The notes under the pieces are model-generated. The model ran no database searches. It saw only the letters and a program-made list of their open reading frames with translations, and was not told the DNA's origin. Shown here piece after piece: positions 23,978-34,218 of a stretch of DNA of 37,778 bases. Position 1 is the first letter of the stretch. Every line of letters starts with the position of its first letter. Both the position numbers and the translations under genes were made by a program. The DNA comes from Chthonomonadales bacterium (lineage in GTDB: Bacteria; Armatimonadota; Chthonomonadetes; Chthonomonadales; CAJBBX01): NCBI GenBank assembly GCA_013360745.1, contig JABWBA010000029.1, positions 1 through 37,778 on the forward strand, written 5' to 3'.

Positions 23978-25912
23978 CTAAGCCGCCCTCCAGGGAAGGC
24001 TGGCTGGCACGGAAGCGTCCTCTCGCGTCGTGTCCGCCGGTGCGCCCGGGTCCTGCCTTGCCAGCGCCTCGAGTTGCGGGTCCGATGTGAACCTCGGGAC
24101 CAGGATGCGCAGCGCAGACAACATACGAACCAGATCACCCTCGAACGCGGCAGCGATCATGGCGTCCACGCTCTCATCCACGTCATCCACCGGCGGCGGG
24201 GAGAGGTCCGCATGAAAGATGCGCTCATGCTTGGTCATATTCGTCGCTTCAACGGAGGTGAGAAGCTCCTCTGTCAGCTTCTCGCCCGGACGCAGACCTG
24301 TGATCGCGATTTTGATATCCTTCTCAGGCACGAGGCCGGAAAGGCGGATGATGTTATGGGCGAGCTCCATGATCCGGACGGGCTCACCCATGTCCAGGAC
24401 GTACACGATTCCCTGGCCGCCAAGGGCGCCGGCCTGGATTACAAGCTGCACGGCTTCCGGGATGGTCATGAAGTATCGGGTTACATCCGGGTGAGTGACC
24501 GTGACCGGGCCGCCGCGGGCGATCTGTCCCCTCATGACGGGCACGACGCTGCCCCGGCTGCCGAGGACATTGCCGAAACGGACCGTCGCGAACTGCGTTG
24601 TCGAGCCCTCGGCCTCGCGCTGGATCACCCGTTCCGCCACACGCTTGGACGCGCCCATGATGCTCGTCGGGTTCACGGCCTTGTCGGTCGAGATCATGAC
24701 GAAGCGCTTCACTCCGTGGGCCTTGCTCACACGGGCAAGGTTGCGGGTGCCGAGGACGTTGTTGGTGATCGCCTCCTGAGGGTTCTGCTCCATCAGGGGC
24801 ACGTGCTTATGGGCGGCGGCGTGAAATACCACAGTCGGGTGGTAGGCGCCGAACACCTGCGCCAGACGCTCCGCATCGCGTACGTCCGCGATGACGGTCA
24901 CGATCGGACAGGAGATCCGTTCGCGCAGATCCTCGGCGATCTCGAAGATCGAGTTCTCGCCGTGTCCCAGCAGGATCAGCTTCGCAGGACCCACGGCGCC
25001 GATCTGCCGGGCGAGCTCGCCGCCGATGGAACCGCCGGCTCCCGTTATCAAGACCGCCTCGCCCGCGAGATAGCCCGAGATCTCATCGACATTCACGCGG
25101 ACCGGCTCTCGCTGCAGGAGGTCCTCGACCTGAAGGTCCCGCAGATTTGAGAACAGATCGTGCTCATCCAGCTCCGAAAATCCGGGAGAAATCCGAAGGC
25201 GCGCGGGCACGGCCTCACATCGCTTGGTGATCTCGCGGATCTGGTGGCCCCGAGCCGTCGAGATCGCGATGATCAGCTCATCCACATGGTGCTCATCGAC
25301 CACCTGGAGGGCGTCGTAGGAGGTGCCGAGCACAGGCGCGCTCTGGATCAACTGGTTCTGCTTGCCGGGATCGTCGTCCAGAAAGCCGACGAGTACGAGG
25401 CCGTCCCGGGCCCGCTCCCGTATCTCCCGGGCGATGGCGGCACCCCGTCGTCCCGCGCCGATCACTAGAATCCGGCGTTTGGTCGACCTGGACGACCGAA
25501 CCGGTCCGTTTTCCAGCATCAAGCGATAGGCCAGCCGGCTGCCCGCAAGAGCGAGAAATGCGAGTGCCGCCTCGATGACACATACGGAGAGAGGGATCAT
25601 GGGCCGTCGAACGATCATGACGAAACCCATGAACGCGGTCGTGCCAAGGACGATGGCCCCGGCGATGGACAGGGCGTCCCGAGCGCTGGTGTGGCGCACG
25701 GCGAACCGATAGACCCCGAAGGAAGCCATAGCCCCGATCCGCAGGATGATCAGAACGCCAATGAGATAGACAAAGGCCTTGGTCCAGGCAGGGCCAAGCG
25801 GATACTGGTCGGTCCGGAGGCTGAACGCGGCGTAGAAGGTGATCGCGCTGAGGACTGCGTCAATCGCGACCAGTCTCATCCGATAGGCATTGATGTAGGC
25901 GCCGAAGCTCAT
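23978..25912 (-). CDS. CapD/FlaA1-type membrane nucleotide-sugar dehydratase
   Basis: 644 aa. About four transmembrane helices lie in residues 13-130. A first Rossmann-like domain starts at LVIGAGRRG (149-157). The SDR domain begins with VLITGAGGSIGGELARQI (287-304) and has the family active site STDKAVNPTSIMGASK (408-423), with Met replacing the usual Tyr. PglF/WbpM relatives are 4,6-dehydratases acting on UDP-N-acetylhexosamines for capsule, O-antigen or glycoprotein sugars. The adjacent GT2 and acyltransferase genes fit envelope glycan synthesis. Confidence 0.92.
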   Translation of the reverse strand: MSFGAYINAYRMRLVAIDAVLSAITFYAAFSLRTDQYPLGPAWTKAFVYLIGVLIILRIGAMASFGVYRFAVRHTSARDALSIAGAIVLGTTAFMGFVMIVRRPMIPLSVCVIEAALAFLALAGSRLAYRLMLENGPVRSSRSTKRRILVIGAGRRGAAIAREIRERARDGLVLVGFLDDDPGKQNQLIQSAPVLGTSYDALQVVDEHHVDELIIAISTARGHQIREITKRCEAVPARLRISPGFSELDEHDLFSNLRDLQVEDLLQREPVRVNVDEISGYLAGEAVLITGAGGSIGGELARQIGAVGPAKLILLGHGENSIFEIAEDLRERISCPIVTVIADVRDAERLAQVFGAYHPTVVFHAAAHKHVPLMEQNPQEAITNNVLGTRNLARVSKAHGVKRFVMISTDKAVNPTSIMGASKRVAERVIQREAEGSTTQFATVRFGNVLGSRGSVVPVMRGQIARGGPVTVTHPDVTRYFMTIPEAVQLVIQAGALGGQGIVYVLDMGEPVRIMELAHNIIRLSGLVPEKDIKIAITGLRPGEKLTEELLTSVEATNMTKHERIFHADLSPPPVDDVDESVDAMIAAAFEGDLVRMLSALRILVPRFTSDPQLEALARQDPGAPADTTREDASVPASLPWRAA

Positions 25913-26109
25913 CGCCGATTAGAATCTAAGGAACGGAGTGGCCGACCTTGTATCGGCAGCAGCTGGTGTCGTACCGTCGGTCGATTCGTGCCCTGAAGAT
26001 GTAGTGCGATTCATCACGAATAGGATACCTGTAACGGTGTATGAACGCACCCGCCCGCTGGGCCTCGCCTCGGGGCGGCGATCCACCGGAAGCCTTTCCG
26101 TGCGACACC

Positions 26110-28752
26110 TTACGGCATCGACGGAGCTTCGACCGACACGGTAACGGGCGCATCCGCTGTAAGGGCGACGCTTGTCTGGCGCCCACCGTACCGAATCGTA
26201 ACCGTCTGCGAGACGGCGCTGACCAGCTGCACTTCGACGAGATCCGGTCGCATGGATTGGACCGTCGCACGGACGCGATCCTGCGGGCAACGCACATCGA
26301 TCGGAAAGGGCCCCAATCGCCCTCCGGGCTCCATCATAACGAATGCCGAAGGAAACGCCAGCTGTTCGGCCTTGACCGCTTCACGGTACGCCTCGCTGTA
26401 TCGTCGGGCCGTTGCCAGCCGCCGGGAACGCGCCAGACTCGCCGCAAACGGGGCGTTGGCATAGGGTTCACGATCGAGCCGTTCCACCGCCTGAAGGATA
26501 TCCTCCGCGTCGACGCGAACGCTTACCGCACGGCTCCTCCAACGTTCCCATCGGACGTCTGCGGCGAGGCTGACCTTCGGCGCCTCTGTGAGCGCCGGCT
26601 GCGGTATATCGGTCATGCCTGCGATCTCCACGGTAACCGCATAGTTCGCTCCCGGGCGCAGATGGAACATCGCCGGCAGGTGCGCGAGGACGGGGCCTGA
26701 CGGCGGCTCTTGCAGGCGGACCGCACACGAAGCGCGCCGTTCCGGTTTCTCATCGAGAGTGCGGATCGCAGCTCGGACCACCATGCCGACTTGTCCCGAC
26801 GGCAGGCCGCCCAGAACCACCGTATTGACCCCGAATGCATCTGCGCCTGCGCTCAATCGGTACTCCCACGGCGCTACGACGGCCTCTCCAGGGCCGCTGG
26901 CAGGGGTGGACTCTCGCGGCGGAGGCACATGGGAAGCGGCAATCGGCACGGGCGCGGCGATCGCAGCGGCGATCTTCTCGAGGATCGATCGGATATGGGG
27001 TCGATGCTGCCAGTTGTATAGCGTCGTATAGACGGCCCCGTGGGCATAGGCGGCGAGGACACACGCCATCAGCTGGCCGTCATCGGCGCCGGTGCACTCC
27101 AGGTTCGGCAGCGCGATGCGGCCCCGCTCCCGCTCCTTGATCAGCAAAGGCAGCATCGTCGAACCCGACCAGTATTCCCCGCCGCTCCGGCCCTCGCGGA
27201 CGTAGCCTACCTCCAACCCGGGCCGCAGCGGGTTCACGCCCCGCATCGGAAACACCGGCATCGCATAGGGCTCGGTGAACACGTTACGACGGACCAGATC
27301 CTGCGCATAGTTAGCGAAGCCGTCGGCGACGCGTATCGGTTCCGGCGGCATGGCTTCCAGAATCCAATCCACGATCGCCTGCTGACGGCGGGCCAGGTTC
27401 TGATGGAGCCACCAGCGCTCATTCCGGTCCAGGCCGTCCTTCGGATCCAGGACGATACGATCGGCGAGCGCATCAGCGACGGTGAACGGGTTGAAATCCG
27501 CCAGCAGCGCCGTCCGCGGTTTACCGCCGTTGGCGGCGGTATAGCCGGTGTCGTCCACCCCCTTGGCCCAGTAGACCGTCTCCTCGCCCGTCGAGAGCTG
27601 GCCAGGAAGCAGATAGGATCGGCCCGATCGGGAAAGCCGCTCTCGCTCCCCGTTCCATACCCGGATCGCCTGGATGAGACGGAGCCTCCAGAACTGATTG
27701 AGCCGGGGGTGATTGAGCGTGAGCCACGGCGTATTGCCCCAGATATTGGGCACGGTCAGCCCGAAGCGCACGTCGTACCGTTCCCCGAGAAGGGGTTTCA
27801 GGCCCGGGTCGTCCAGCGAATCGGCCGGGTCCCACGTGATCTGCTGGTAGGGAACGTCGGTGAACAGCCCTCCGGCGCCATCGGGAACGCCGGCAGGGAT
27901 GCCCGCCCAGTGCAGCTGGGGCAGAATGCGCAGCGGAAACCGGGCCGCATCCGCCACACCGACCAGCGCACGAACTGCTGCCGCGGTATCGCCCGGTTGC
28001 TCTCGAGCGAAGTTCAGCAGAGCCGCGGCCTGAGGCGTCCAGTAGGGCGATGGCGGGATCGCCGCACGGATCGCTTCCATCTCCTCCCGCGGCATGGAGA
28101 AGCCATGTCCTTTCGATGTCAGAAGGCCCAGGCCCATCTGGTACGCCCCGCCTCCCAGTGCGGCGCTCTCCGGCAACCGGTATGACGCCAGGTTCTCGAT
28201 CACGACGGGGAAGGTATTGCGCCAGCCGGCGCGGATCCGGAGGGTTGCGGATCCCTTGACAGCAACGTGCTCGAAGAAGAGCGTTCGGGAATCGCCCGCG
28301 CCTGGGTCGACATCGATCGACGATCCGATTTCAAGACTATCAACTTCTACAGAGAGCTCATAGGCCCTGCCGTGCCGCTCCGGCGGCAACGCCGACCGAA
28401 GGCCGAAGACGACCGATCTGCCCGGTTCCGTTTTCAACGTCGCATAAAGAACCCCGCCCGGTTCCAGCGCCACACCTCGTATGGGCAGCTGGAGTCTGCC
28501 GAATGTCGCCAACGCCGAGACCGGTTCCCCGCGAACCCATCGAACGGCGTGGCCGGCAATATCGCGCGCTGATGCGAGCTCGAGCTCGTCGATCGGATCG
28601 GTTACGGGCGGTTCGATACGCGGGACGGCAATGGGCTCGGAACCGGGTTCGGTTTGCGAACGGGCCGGATCGAGGCGACCGCTGATACCCCACACTGCCG
28701 CGAGCGCCATGCCGACGGCCAGCGGGATCCGAACGCCGAGCCACAGGATCAC
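26110..28752 (-). CDS. Large exported protein, possible glycosidase-like
   Basis: 880 aa from GTG at 28752, preceded by AGGGGG and directly followed by a hydrophobic export segment (WLGVRIPLAVGMALAAVWG); upstream codons overlap the previous gene. The body has a middle region rich in Trp, His and acidic residues (NWQHRPHI, YWAKGVDDTGYTAANGG, FNPFTVADALADR, NLECTGADDGQ) and beta-rich ends. This looks like a TIM-barrel or alpha-toroid carbohydrate enzyme flanked by sandwiches, but I cannot name the family. It follows its neighbour by 16 bp, so they are probably co-transcribed. Confidence 0.6.
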   Translation of the reverse strand: MILWLGVRIPLAVGMALAAVWGISGRLDPARSQTEPGSEPIAVPRIEPPVTDPIDELELASARDIAGHAVRWVRGEPVSALATFGRLQLPIRGVALEPGGVLYATLKTEPGRSVVFGLRSALPPERHGRAYELSVEVDSLEIGSSIDVDPGAGDSRTLFFEHVAVKGSATLRIRAGWRNTFPVVIENLASYRLPESAALGGGAYQMGLGLLTSKGHGFSMPREEMEAIRAAIPPSPYWTPQAAALLNFAREQPGDTAAAVRALVGVADAARFPLRILPQLHWAGIPAGVPDGAGGLFTDVPYQQITWDPADSLDDPGLKPLLGERYDVRFGLTVPNIWGNTPWLTLNHPRLNQFWRLRLIQAIRVWNGERERLSRSGRSYLLPGQLSTGEETVYWAKGVDDTGYTAANGGKPRTALLADFNPFTVADALADRIVLDPKDGLDRNERWWLHQNLARRQQAIVDWILEAMPPEPIRVADGFANYAQDLVRRNVFTEPYAMPVFPMRGVNPLRPGLEVGYVREGRSGGEYWSGSTMLPLLIKERERGRIALPNLECTGADDGQLMACVLAAYAHGAVYTTLYNWQHRPHIRSILEKIAAAIAAPVPIAASHVPPPRESTPASGPGEAVVAPWEYRLSAGADAFGVNTVVLGGLPSGQVGMVVRAAIRTLDEKPERRASCAVRLQEPPSGPVLAHLPAMFHLRPGANYAVTVEIAGMTDIPQPALTEAPKVSLAADVRWERWRSRAVSVRVDAEDILQAVERLDREPYANAPFAASLARSRRLATARRYSEAYREAVKAEQLAFPSAFVMMEPGGRLGPFPIDVRCPQDRVRATVQSMRPDLVEVQLVSAVSQTVTIRYGGRQTSVALTADAPVTVSVEAPSMP

Positions 28753-28768
28753 GGAGGACCCCCTGAGG

Positions 28769-31378
28769 TCACGGAAGAACGGCAGCAGGCCGCGCGGTCC
28801 CTCGCGGCGCAAACGGCATCCGGGTGACCAGGAGCGCATCCGCCGCGAAGCTGTACGCGCCGCTCGCGGCGGCACGATTGGTAACGCGCAGGGTGAAGGT
28901 GTGGCTTCCGGCTTTGAGCTCCATACGCCCGAGTTCCAGCCAGACGAGCTGCCCGGCCTGATAGGTTTCGCCCACAGGCCGCGCGGTGGCTGAAGTCTGG
29001 GTCTCTCCCGTATCGACAACCCAGGCGAACGAGGAGGTTGTAGGCGCAGGCGTCGCGCAGGCGAGCCAGACGGTGTACGTATCGTCCGCGGGCACCCTGA
29101 ACGGCAGTTGGAACGAATAGCCGCCCCTCGGTGGCTCTGCGGCCGTATCGAGCGACAGGTACATGCCGCCCGAGGCTCCTGCGGACGGCGCCGCCTCCGT
29201 GAACGTCTGAACCGCCGCGTGTTCGGCCTCCACCCAGAAGTAGGGCCGCATGAGATCGACGATGCCGGCCAACCCCTGCCTGGCCATCTCGAACGCTACG
29301 GAGACGTCCTTTCGCTTCAGCCTGGCCTCGGCCGTGTCCAGCATGTACCGGAAATCCTGCGCCGGCATCTTATCCTGCAGCGCCCGATCGACGAGGGTCT
29401 TGAGCTGCGCGAGCGTGTCCTCGACGGCTTCGATTGGGAATACGTCCTGACCGGCGGTCCGGACTAGCACCGGTTCCGGCCCTATGGACAACCGAGCGAT
29501 ACGATCCTTGACGTTCGCTTTCAGCTCGATCGGCAGGCCATCGTACGTCAGCGCCTGAACCTTGCGCGGATCCGCGACGGACAGTCGCGTATCGCGAACG
29601 CCGTTGACCGACCAGATCACCAGCGTCTCGCCCTCGGGCATGGTGATCGTATACCCCGCGTAGCCGCTCCCGAAATCGAGCGCACGCCCCTGCGCCAGAG
29701 AGGGAACCCACCAGACTCCCCCGTTGCCGATGGGACCCGAGTGCACGTACCCTGCGGCGGCCGCAGGGTACGGAAGCGTGCGCGGGCCAGACCGATCCAA
29801 CGCACCTCCAGCGCTTGCCATTCGGGCTCCGTACGCGGTCAACCAATCCAGCTTCTCCGGTGCGTTCGCCAGCGTAGCGGCGAGAGGATGGTCAGCCCCG
29901 GATCTCCAGCCCCGTACATAGACGCCGCGCAGTCCTGAACTGAACAACCAGTCGAGATCTCGGAACAGGCTCTGCTCAGTGGCATACCCGGCCTTGCCGC
30001 CGTCTCCGGTGGGATCACACGTCTCGCTCGCGAAGAACCAGAGTCGGCGAGCCGAGTCCTGTATCTGGCTATAGGCCGCGGTTGCACTGCCCTGCACGAG
30101 CTGCGCTCCGGAAGCGTAGGCTGCGACGCCCAGGCCATCGAAACCACCGACTGCGGATCGTACGTTGTACATAAGATGGGGAGCGGAATAGGTGTAGACC
30201 ACCGGCACATCGGCGATCTCACGCTTGAGCATGTCCGCGGCGGCGTGAAGATAGTAGGTCATGGATTCGTCACGGCAGGTGCGGAAATCGGACCAGAATC
30301 GGCTCTCGGCTCCCGAGATCTGTCGTCGGAGTCCCGAGGAAGGGTCGAGCATGAAGGGGACGCCCTTGCCGCGGAACCACAGAGGAATCAGCGAAGCGGC
30401 GGTCTTATAGTCCGGCAGATCCCGATCCACCAGCGCCCATGCGGTTGCCAGGGCGGCTGGAGTTTCATACTTTCGGGACAGGAACGCTTCCCACTCCAAC
30501 CGCCAGTTGGGCGAATCCGGGATCAGATAGTCCGATTCGTCCGGTAGACCGATCCTACTGCCGATCGGATCAAGGAGAAACCGGAGTCCCGGCCCGAACC
30601 GGACCTTCCCGAGGACCTGCAGCAGTCGATCTCGATAGGCATCGAATCCTTCCCAGATATCCGGGAGAGAGCCATCCAGGCCCCTGTCCAGCGGCTTGCG
30701 GGGATAGACGATCGCCACGGAGCCCTCGGAGACCCGCATGTCCGCCGTCAGCAGAAGACGGCCATCGCGCACTCGCGCTCGACCTTCCTGGAGGATCTGC
30801 GTACCGTCCCGCGCGTCCGCGATGACAAAATACGCGCTGTCCGCCCCGGCGAGATCCCAGGCGGCTTCGTCGCCCGCCGTGAGGTTGCTGATTCGATAGG
30901 CCGCAGGGTTCACCACGGTGCCGCGGAGTTCGGTGCGGACACCTTCTCCAAAGGCCAGGCCATAGCGGAATCCGGAGGCGTCCAGATGATCGAGCAGGCG
31001 CTGGATCCTCTCCGGCGCCGCCACGGCAAGGCTGACCCCGGGGTCGACGATGATGTCCCGCACGCCATGCTCTTTGATCCGGGCAAGATCCGCCTGGTCC
31101 TCTGTCCACGCCGCCGCGTCATCCGCGGAGTTCGCCAACGAGGCGGGTTTCCAGCGAATGCCCGACGGCACATAGGGCGTGCCGTCCCAGATCAACATGT
31201 GGCTCGGGTTGACGGTCCATCGATGGACGGCGCCCGCCTTATCCGTGAAGGAGCCGGACGCCGAGGATTGCTGGGTCGAACCCGTGCGCTCAGCAAAGAT
31301 AAGCCAGACGAGCGCACAGGCTGTGAGAACACGCCTGATCACTCGTCTGTCGATCGATCCGCATCGTGGACGGATCAC
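28769..31378 (-). CDS. Secreted hydrolase-like protein with C-terminal carbohydrate-binding-like domain
   Basis: 869 aa. GTG at 31378 has AGGAGG upstream. A signal segment (VLTACALVWLIFAERTG) precedes a domain resembling glycoside hydrolase TIM barrels: MLIWDGTPYVPSGIRW, DLARIKEHGVRDIIVDPG, and a long region with RLWFFASETCDP and GLRGVYVRGWR. The C-terminus, WVEAEHAAVQTF to TFTLRVTNRAAASGAY, looks like a CBM6/35 jelly roll. No catalytic pair can be fixed. It lies 24 bp after pnp and may share its transcript. Confidence 0.6.
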   Translation of the reverse strand: MIRPRCGSIDRRVIRRVLTACALVWLIFAERTGSTQQSSASGSFTDKAGAVHRWTVNPSHMLIWDGTPYVPSGIRWKPASLANSADDAAAWTEDQADLARIKEHGVRDIIVDPGVSLAVAAPERIQRLLDHLDASGFRYGLAFGEGVRTELRGTVVNPAAYRISNLTAGDEAAWDLAGADSAYFVIADARDGTQILQEGRARVRDGRLLLTADMRVSEGSVAIVYPRKPLDRGLDGSLPDIWEGFDAYRDRLLQVLGKVRFGPGLRFLLDPIGSRIGLPDESDYLIPDSPNWRLEWEAFLSRKYETPAALATAWALVDRDLPDYKTAASLIPLWFRGKGVPFMLDPSSGLRRQISGAESRFWSDFRTCRDESMTYYLHAAADMLKREIADVPVVYTYSAPHLMYNVRSAVGGFDGLGVAAYASGAQLVQGSATAAYSQIQDSARRLWFFASETCDPTGDGGKAGYATEQSLFRDLDWLFSSGLRGVYVRGWRSGADHPLAATLANAPEKLDWLTAYGARMASAGGALDRSGPRTLPYPAAAAGYVHSGPIGNGGVWWVPSLAQGRALDFGSGYAGYTITMPEGETLVIWSVNGVRDTRLSVADPRKVQALTYDGLPIELKANVKDRIARLSIGPEPVLVRTAGQDVFPIEAVEDTLAQLKTLVDRALQDKMPAQDFRYMLDTAEARLKRKDVSVAFEMARQGLAGIVDLMRPYFWVEAEHAAVQTFTEAAPSAGASGGMYLSLDTAAEPPRGGYSFQLPFRVPADDTYTVWLACATPAPTTSSFAWVVDTGETQTSATARPVGETYQAGQLVWLELGRMELKAGSHTFTLRVTNRAAASGAYSFAADALLVTRMPFAPRGTARPAAVLP

Positions 31379-31402
31379 CGAGATCCTCCTGTGCTGGTAT
31401 CG

Positions 31403-33658
31403 TCAGCGCCGCGGCCGGAACCGCGCTCGCGGCATATCGTCACCGCCGTTGTCGTCGCTCCGTGGTCCCGAACCGCCCGGCCGATCCGAACGATTGGGAC
31501 GTCCACCCCGGTCTCCGCGCGGCGCCCCCCCGGGCCCTCGAGAGCTAGGAGGAAGGGCCGGGATGTTCGCGGGATCAAACGGTTGATCCAGCCCCACGGC
31601 AGTGAGGTTCACCCGGCCCTGGGGATCGACTTCAATGACTCGCACCCGAATCTCGTCGCCGAGCTTCACCGCGTCATCGGGCCGTCGGATCGGCGTCTCC
31701 GAGAGGCGTGCCGTATGGACCAGCCCCTCTTTGCCCGGCGCGAACTCAACGAACGCCCCCATGCCCATAATCCGGGTGACCTTGCCCGTGAAATCGGTGC
31801 CCACCTCGACATCGGATGCGATGGCCTTGATGGCAGCCGCCGCACGATCTCCGGCATCGGCATCGACCGCGGAGATGTAGATCGTACCGTCCTGCTCAAT
31901 GCTGATATCGGCTCCGGTATCCGCCTCGAGCTTCTTGATCGTCTTGCCGCCCGGGCCGATGATCTCTCCGATCCGCTCCGGGTTGATCTTCACCGTGATC
32001 ATCCTGGGCGCGAACCGGCTGAGATCCGCGCGCGGGGCTTCGATCGATGCGAGCATGCGCTCCAGGATATGCTGACGGCCGGACTGGGCCTGACGAAGCG
32101 TCGCTTCGATGATCTCGGCGCTGAGGCCAGCGATCTTCGTATCAAGCTGGATCGCGGTGATGCCGTTGGAGGTGCCCGCGACCTTGAAGTCCATATCGCC
32201 GGAGAAGTCCTCCATACCCTGAATGTCGCTGAGCACGACGTACTGATCATCCCGGGTCATCAATCCCATCGCGATGCCGCTGACCGGAGCTTTGACGGGT
32301 ACACCCGCATCCATCAGGGCCAGTGTCGAACCGCAGGTTGCGCCCATCGATGTGCTGCCGTTCGATTCCAGCACTTCGGAGGTGAGCTGGAGGGTATAGG
32401 GGAAGGTCTCCCTGGGCGGGATGACTCCAACGAGCGCCCGTTCCGCCAGACAGCCGTGGCCGATCTCTCGCCGACCAGGGCCTCGCAGCGGTCGTGTCTC
32501 CCCAACCGAGTACGGCGGGAAGTTGTAGAAGTGCATGTAGCGCTTCTCGAGATCCCCCTCCAGACCGTCGATCTGCTGGGCATCGTCGGTGGAGCCGAGC
32601 GTCACGGTCGTCAGGACCTGGGTCTGGCCGCGGGTAAAGAGGCCGGAACCATGGCATCGGGGCAGAAGCCCGACCTCGCAGGTGATCGTACGGATATCCT
32701 CCGGACTTCGTCCGTCGGGCCGTCGGCGCTCTTCGATGATCAGGCTCCGGATCTGTTCTTTGACGACCTTCTCGACGGCGGCGTCGAGGTCGCTCTCCGC
32801 ATCCGAAAAGTCCGGAAGCAAGCGCGCAACGATCTCCTTCTTGAGCTCGCTGAGGCCGGATTCACGCGACGCTTTGTCGGGGTTCTGGATGGCTGCGCGG
32901 ATTTCGACGCCCGCCTTCGCGCGAACCGCGTCCACGATCGCAGCCGGCAGAACGGAGAGCTGCACCTCCCGCTTGGCCTTGCCGACCTTCTCGGCGAGCC
33001 GCACCTGCATGGCGCACTGCTCTTTGATCACGGTATGGGCCAGCGCAATCGCCTCGATCACCTCCGCTTCATCCACCTCATCAGCGCCAGCCTCGAGCAT
33101 GTTCACCGCCTCAGAGGTTCCAGCGACGATGAGATCGAGGTCGGATTCCTCGATCTGGGCGACGGTCGGATTCACCACCCACTCGCCCCCGATTCGGCCT
33201 ATTCGGACGCAGCCGATCGGACCGTTCCACGGGATATCGCTGATCATCAGCGCGGTTGAGGCAGCGACGACCGCGTAGACGTCCGGCGGATTGTCATGAT
33301 CGACCGAAAGCGACGTGCACACGATCTGCACGTCGTTGCGCATACCCGCTGGAAAGAGCGGACGGACGGGTCGATCGATCAAACGGGAGGTGAGGATGGC
33401 CTTTTCGCTGGGACGGCCGCCTCTCTTAATGAAACCGCCGGGGATCTTACCCACGGCGTACTTCCGCTCTTCATAATCACACGTCAGCGGAAAGAAATCG
33501 AGCCCTTCACGGGCCTCTGCGGCCATGGTCGCTGACGCAAGCAGGACGGTATCACCTGCGCGCAGCCAGCATGCGCCGCCAGCCTGTTTGGCTACCTTAC
33601 CTGTCTCGAGCGACAGGCCGCGCCCTCCAGGCGTACCTTCTTCGATGATTGTCAACAT
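31403..33658 (-). CDS. pnp: Polynucleotide phosphorylase
   Basis: 751 aa, full length. Two RNase PH cores flank a helical domain; the N-terminal core has RLIDRPVRPLFPAGMRNDVQ and the second has GLFTRGQTQVLTTVTLGS and GDMDFKVAGTSNGITAIQLD. A KH domain (ITVKINPERIGEIIGPGGKT) and an S1 domain (GTDFTGKVTRIMGMGAFVEF) follow, ending in an Arg/Gly-rich tail. It degrades RNA 3' to 5' with phosphate. ATG at 33658 has TAGGAGA upstream. It follows rpsO, the classic order in bacteria. Confidence 0.98.
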   Translation of the reverse strand: MLTIIEEGTPGGRGLSLETGKVAKQAGGACWLRAGDTVLLASATMAAEAREGLDFFPLTCDYEERKYAVGKIPGGFIKRGGRPSEKAILTSRLIDRPVRPLFPAGMRNDVQIVCTSLSVDHDNPPDVYAVVAASTALMISDIPWNGPIGCVRIGRIGGEWVVNPTVAQIEESDLDLIVAGTSEAVNMLEAGADEVDEAEVIEAIALAHTVIKEQCAMQVRLAEKVGKAKREVQLSVLPAAIVDAVRAKAGVEIRAAIQNPDKASRESGLSELKKEIVARLLPDFSDAESDLDAAVEKVVKEQIRSLIIEERRRPDGRSPEDIRTITCEVGLLPRCHGSGLFTRGQTQVLTTVTLGSTDDAQQIDGLEGDLEKRYMHFYNFPPYSVGETRPLRGPGRREIGHGCLAERALVGVIPPRETFPYTLQLTSEVLESNGSTSMGATCGSTLALMDAGVPVKAPVSGIAMGLMTRDDQYVVLSDIQGMEDFSGDMDFKVAGTSNGITAIQLDTKIAGLSAEIIEATLRQAQSGRQHILERMLASIEAPRADLSRFAPRMITVKINPERIGEIIGPGGKTIKKLEADTGADISIEQDGTIYISAVDADAGDRAAAAIKAIASDVEVGTDFTGKVTRIMGMGAFVEFAPGKEGLVHTARLSETPIRRPDDAVKLGDEIRVRVIEVDPQGRVNLTAVGLDQPFDPANIPALPPSSRGPGGAPRGDRGGRPNRSDRPGGSGPRSDDNGGDDMPRARFRPRR

Positions 33659-33761
33659 CTTCTCCTACGGGATGCCCGGACCTTCACGCCCCAGAAACGC
33701 CGATAGCCCGGAGGGTTGGACCCATCCGAGCTCGTCGCCGCGGGACACGTTTTCCCGGTTA

Positions 33762-34037
33762 CTAGATTCGGCTCCGAATGCCGAGCCGGCCCACCAGGGC
33801 GCGATAACGCTCGATATCTCGAGCGCTGAGGTAGTTCAGCAGACGGCGCCTCTTGCCCACCATCATCATCAGCCCGCGACGCGAGTGATGATCATGCTTA
33901 TGGACCTTGAGGTGCTCGTTGAGCTGGTTGATGCGCGCTGTCAATAGCGCAACCTGAACCTCGGGCGACCCGGTGTCCGTTTCGTGCGTCTTGTGCTCCT
34001 CGATAATCGAGGTCCTCTGCTCACGAACCAGCGACAC
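33762..34037 (-). CDS. rpsO: 30S ribosomal protein S15
   Basis: 91 aa, close to the usual 89, from GTG at 34037 with AGGAGG 10 nt upstream; the frame extends upstream to 34241 but that part is not S15. [38 protein letters not shown] and [12 protein letters not shown] are hallmark S15 segments that contact 16S rRNA. The 103-bp gap to pnp carries a small 5-bp hairpin near 33747-33763 (CGGGA/TCCCG). Confidence 0.98.
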   Translation of the reverse strand: MSLVREQRTSIIEEHKTHETDTGSPEVQVALLTARINQLNEHLKVHKHDHHSRRGLMMMVGKRRRLLNYLSARDIERYRALVGRLGIRSRI

Positions 34038-34078
34038 GATCCGGGATCCTCCTCTCCTACTCTCTGTATTCCCAGCAT

Positions 34079-34111
34079 AGTATAGCCCAAAGGACGGCAT
34101 TACCCGGTCAA
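34079..34111 (-). promoter_or_regulatory. Possible rpsO-pnp promoter
   Basis: On the minus strand TATACT (34084-34079) is a good -10 about 41 nt before the rpsO start. TTGACC lies at 34111-34106, but the 21-bp spacing is too long for a standard pair, so the -35 assignment is doubtful. Confidence 0.4.
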
Positions 34112-34218
34112 GAGCCGCCCATAAAACCCCCGATGGGCCGGCCGGATTATCTCCCGAGGGCATTCGCCCGCCGGCGATCCGTCGCACCCGCGGTGGGGCG
34201 ACGTCGATCACCGTACGT

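Noticed and set aside
30986-33259. 757-aa plus-strand ORF
   Set aside because: It is antisense to pnp and the neighbouring exported protein, both with clear family motifs or start sites.
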